DNA from: Pseudomonas paeninsulae
Lineage (GTDB): Bacteria; Pseudomonadota; Gammaproteobacteria; Pseudomonadales; Pseudomonadaceae
Assembly: GCF_035621475.1 (NCBI RefSeq)
Contig: NZ_CP141799.1
Span: forward strand, 1,786,501-1,850,500
Direction: 5' to 3'
Length of the DNA stretch: 64,000 nucleotides
In this document: piece after piece, positions 63,221 to 64,000 of the stretch
Numbering within the stretch: the stretch's first letter is position 1
Layout of the letters: each line of letters starts with the position of its first letter
Notes under the pieces: model-generated
The model's input: only the letters and a program-made list of their open reading frames with translations
Database searches by the model: none
Told to the model about the DNA's origin: nothing
Translations under genes and position numbers: made by a program

Positions 63221-63702
63221 GGGTTTATAGCTAGTGGCCTGATCGGTTAATCCGGTTATTCATGGACTCAGCCTGTCCATAGCCTTGTAGGATTCCGCGC
63301 CCGCTCTCGCTAATCTTCCCGCCATTGTTCCTGCCTTCCCCATCCATGGGGGCGCTGGCGGGCTTGCGGCATTTCCCACCCCAGGTGGGGCGCGCGGCCT
63401 GCGGCTAATGTAGGCGCAGGGCTGCCAGGTTGTAGTGCCGCAGTGCAGGACGGACCGAGGTTGGGCCTCCCACAGATAAGACTCAAGTCGACGAATTTGA
63501 GTCAACCCACAACCGGCCACTTGTTACAGAAGCGCCTTCAGCGCAAGCCTGGCTGCTAGAGGTCCTGATTGAAGTCAAGCCTTGGCGGCGCTTCGCAGGT
63601 CTTCGCGGCTGGACGCGCGCTCCAGCCGTAATTGCACCCAGCTGTAGCGCCTTGCAGGTGCGGCTTGGCAAGCGCCGCGTCTCTGCGAAGGCGGGTTGCT
63701 AG
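63221..63702. other. Gap without recognised gene, with palindromes
   Basis: No frame of credible coding quality. CGGCTGGA-N7-TCCAGCCG (63606-63628) is a perfect 8-base inverted repeat; GGCGGCGCTTCGCAG near 63584 can pair partly with CTGCGAAG near 63683. The arrangement resembles repetitive extragenic palindromes. Confidence 0.4.
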
Positions 63703-64000
63703 TCAAGCCGACAGCTTGTGCGTATCGATGATATGCAGGCTGTAACCGGGCACTGCCTTGGCGTGGCGCTTGGCTTCCGAAGCCAGAGCTGCGAGCTGGC
63801 TGGCGTCCAGTTGTGCGCATTGTTCCGGGCGTAGATGCACCGCCCCCAGTGACAGGGAGAGCAGCGCGAATTCCTGGCGCTGGCCCTGCCGGCCGTGGGC
63901 GACCAGGCAGCCAGCTTGCAGGTGTTCATCGCTGTAGAAGCGCCGGCACTGACTTTGAAAGTCTTCCTGCAGGCGATTGAGGCGGGCTCGCCAATCGTGT
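63703..64000 (-). CDS. C-terminal end of a GGDEF-like (degenerate) signalling protein, partial
   Basis: The minus-strand frame is open from the window edge to TGA at 63703-63705, about 98 codons. It reads HDWRARLNRLQEDFQSQCRR ... FALLSLSLGAVHLRPEQCAQ ... AKRHAKAVPGYSLHIIDTHK. The FALLSLSLGAV...LA.EAKR.AK...GY pattern is that of the C-terminal half of a GGDEF domain in which the active loop itself is not visible here. The gene starts beyond the window, so catalytic status and other domains are unknown. Confidence 0.6.
   Translation of the reverse strand, partial: HDWRARLNRLQEDFQSQCRRFYSDEHLQAGCLVAHGRQGQRQEFALLSLSLGAVHLRPEQCAQLDASQLAALASEAKRHAKAVPGYSLHIIDTHKLSA

Overview
The window is from a Pseudomonas-like gammaproteobacterium. 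It is GC-rich, and its flagellar proteins closely resemble those I know from P. aeruginosa: FleQ has the same 490-residue length and the same c-di-GMP-contacting residues. The gene order fliC-flaG-fliD-fliS-fliT-fleQ-fleSR-fliEFGHIJ, then fliK-fliL...flhB-flhA-flhF-fleN-fliA-cheYZAB-motCD-parCP-cheW, is the pseudomonad arrangement. In P. aeruginosa this cluster is split in two; here it is one block with hsbA-hsbR-hptB between fliJ and fliK, as in the P. putida/fluorescens type. I cannot assign a species.

Layout. 1-39948: polar flagellum and chemotaxis genes, all on the + strand. They cover the filament and cap (fliC 3' end, flaG, fliD, fliS, fliT), the regulators (fleQ, fleS, fleR), basal body, MS ring, switch and export ATPase (fliE-fliJ), the anti-sigma partner-switch trio (hsbA, hsbR, hptB), hook length and export gate (fliK-flhB, flhA), placement and number (flhF, fleN), sigma-28 (fliA), chemotaxis (cheY, Z, A, B, W), a second stator (motCD) and polar positioning (parC, parP). 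40038-41905 (-): a FliK-like gene and a stand-alone FlhB C-terminal domain. 42058-49324 (+): the complete cytochrome c maturation operon ccmABCDEFGHI plus a small lipoprotein. 49536-53226 (-): a pirin remnant, a MerR regulator, an MlaA-like gene with an alpha/beta hydrolase, a GNAT and a DUF2061 protein. 53491-60333: comEA, a decayed zapE fragment, tRNA-Asn, an aminotransferase, uvrB, rdgC, tRNA-Val/tRNA-Asp and an FKBP lipoprotein. 60745-64000: a DUF1232 protein, a frameshifted solute-binding-protein pseudogene, a tight XRE/unknown/Sel1 gene trio, and the 3' end of a degenerate GGDEF gene.

Regulation visible in the DNA. Five sites with exact GG-N10-GC sigma-54 geometry precede fleS, fliE, fliK, fliL and flhA. 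FleQ-box-like sites lie at fleS and flhA. A perfect sigma-28 promoter precedes fliS and a weaker candidate precedes parP. This matches the known hierarchy: FleQ with RpoN, then FleSR, then FliA.

Most interesting: (1) the CheA linker carries three near-identical copies, plus one divergent copy, of an acidic motif that resembles the CheY-binding peptides of FliM and CheZ encoded in the same window, and no P2 domain is recognisable; (2) a 268-bp TA-flanked MITE-like element sits exactly at the fleS/fleR junction and rewrites the FleS C-terminus; (3) a family of about 100-200 bp inverted-repeat elements fills gaps in the flagellar cluster, several directly upstream of sigma-54 promoters; (4) the fliE and flhA leaders share a positioned GTCAAAA module.
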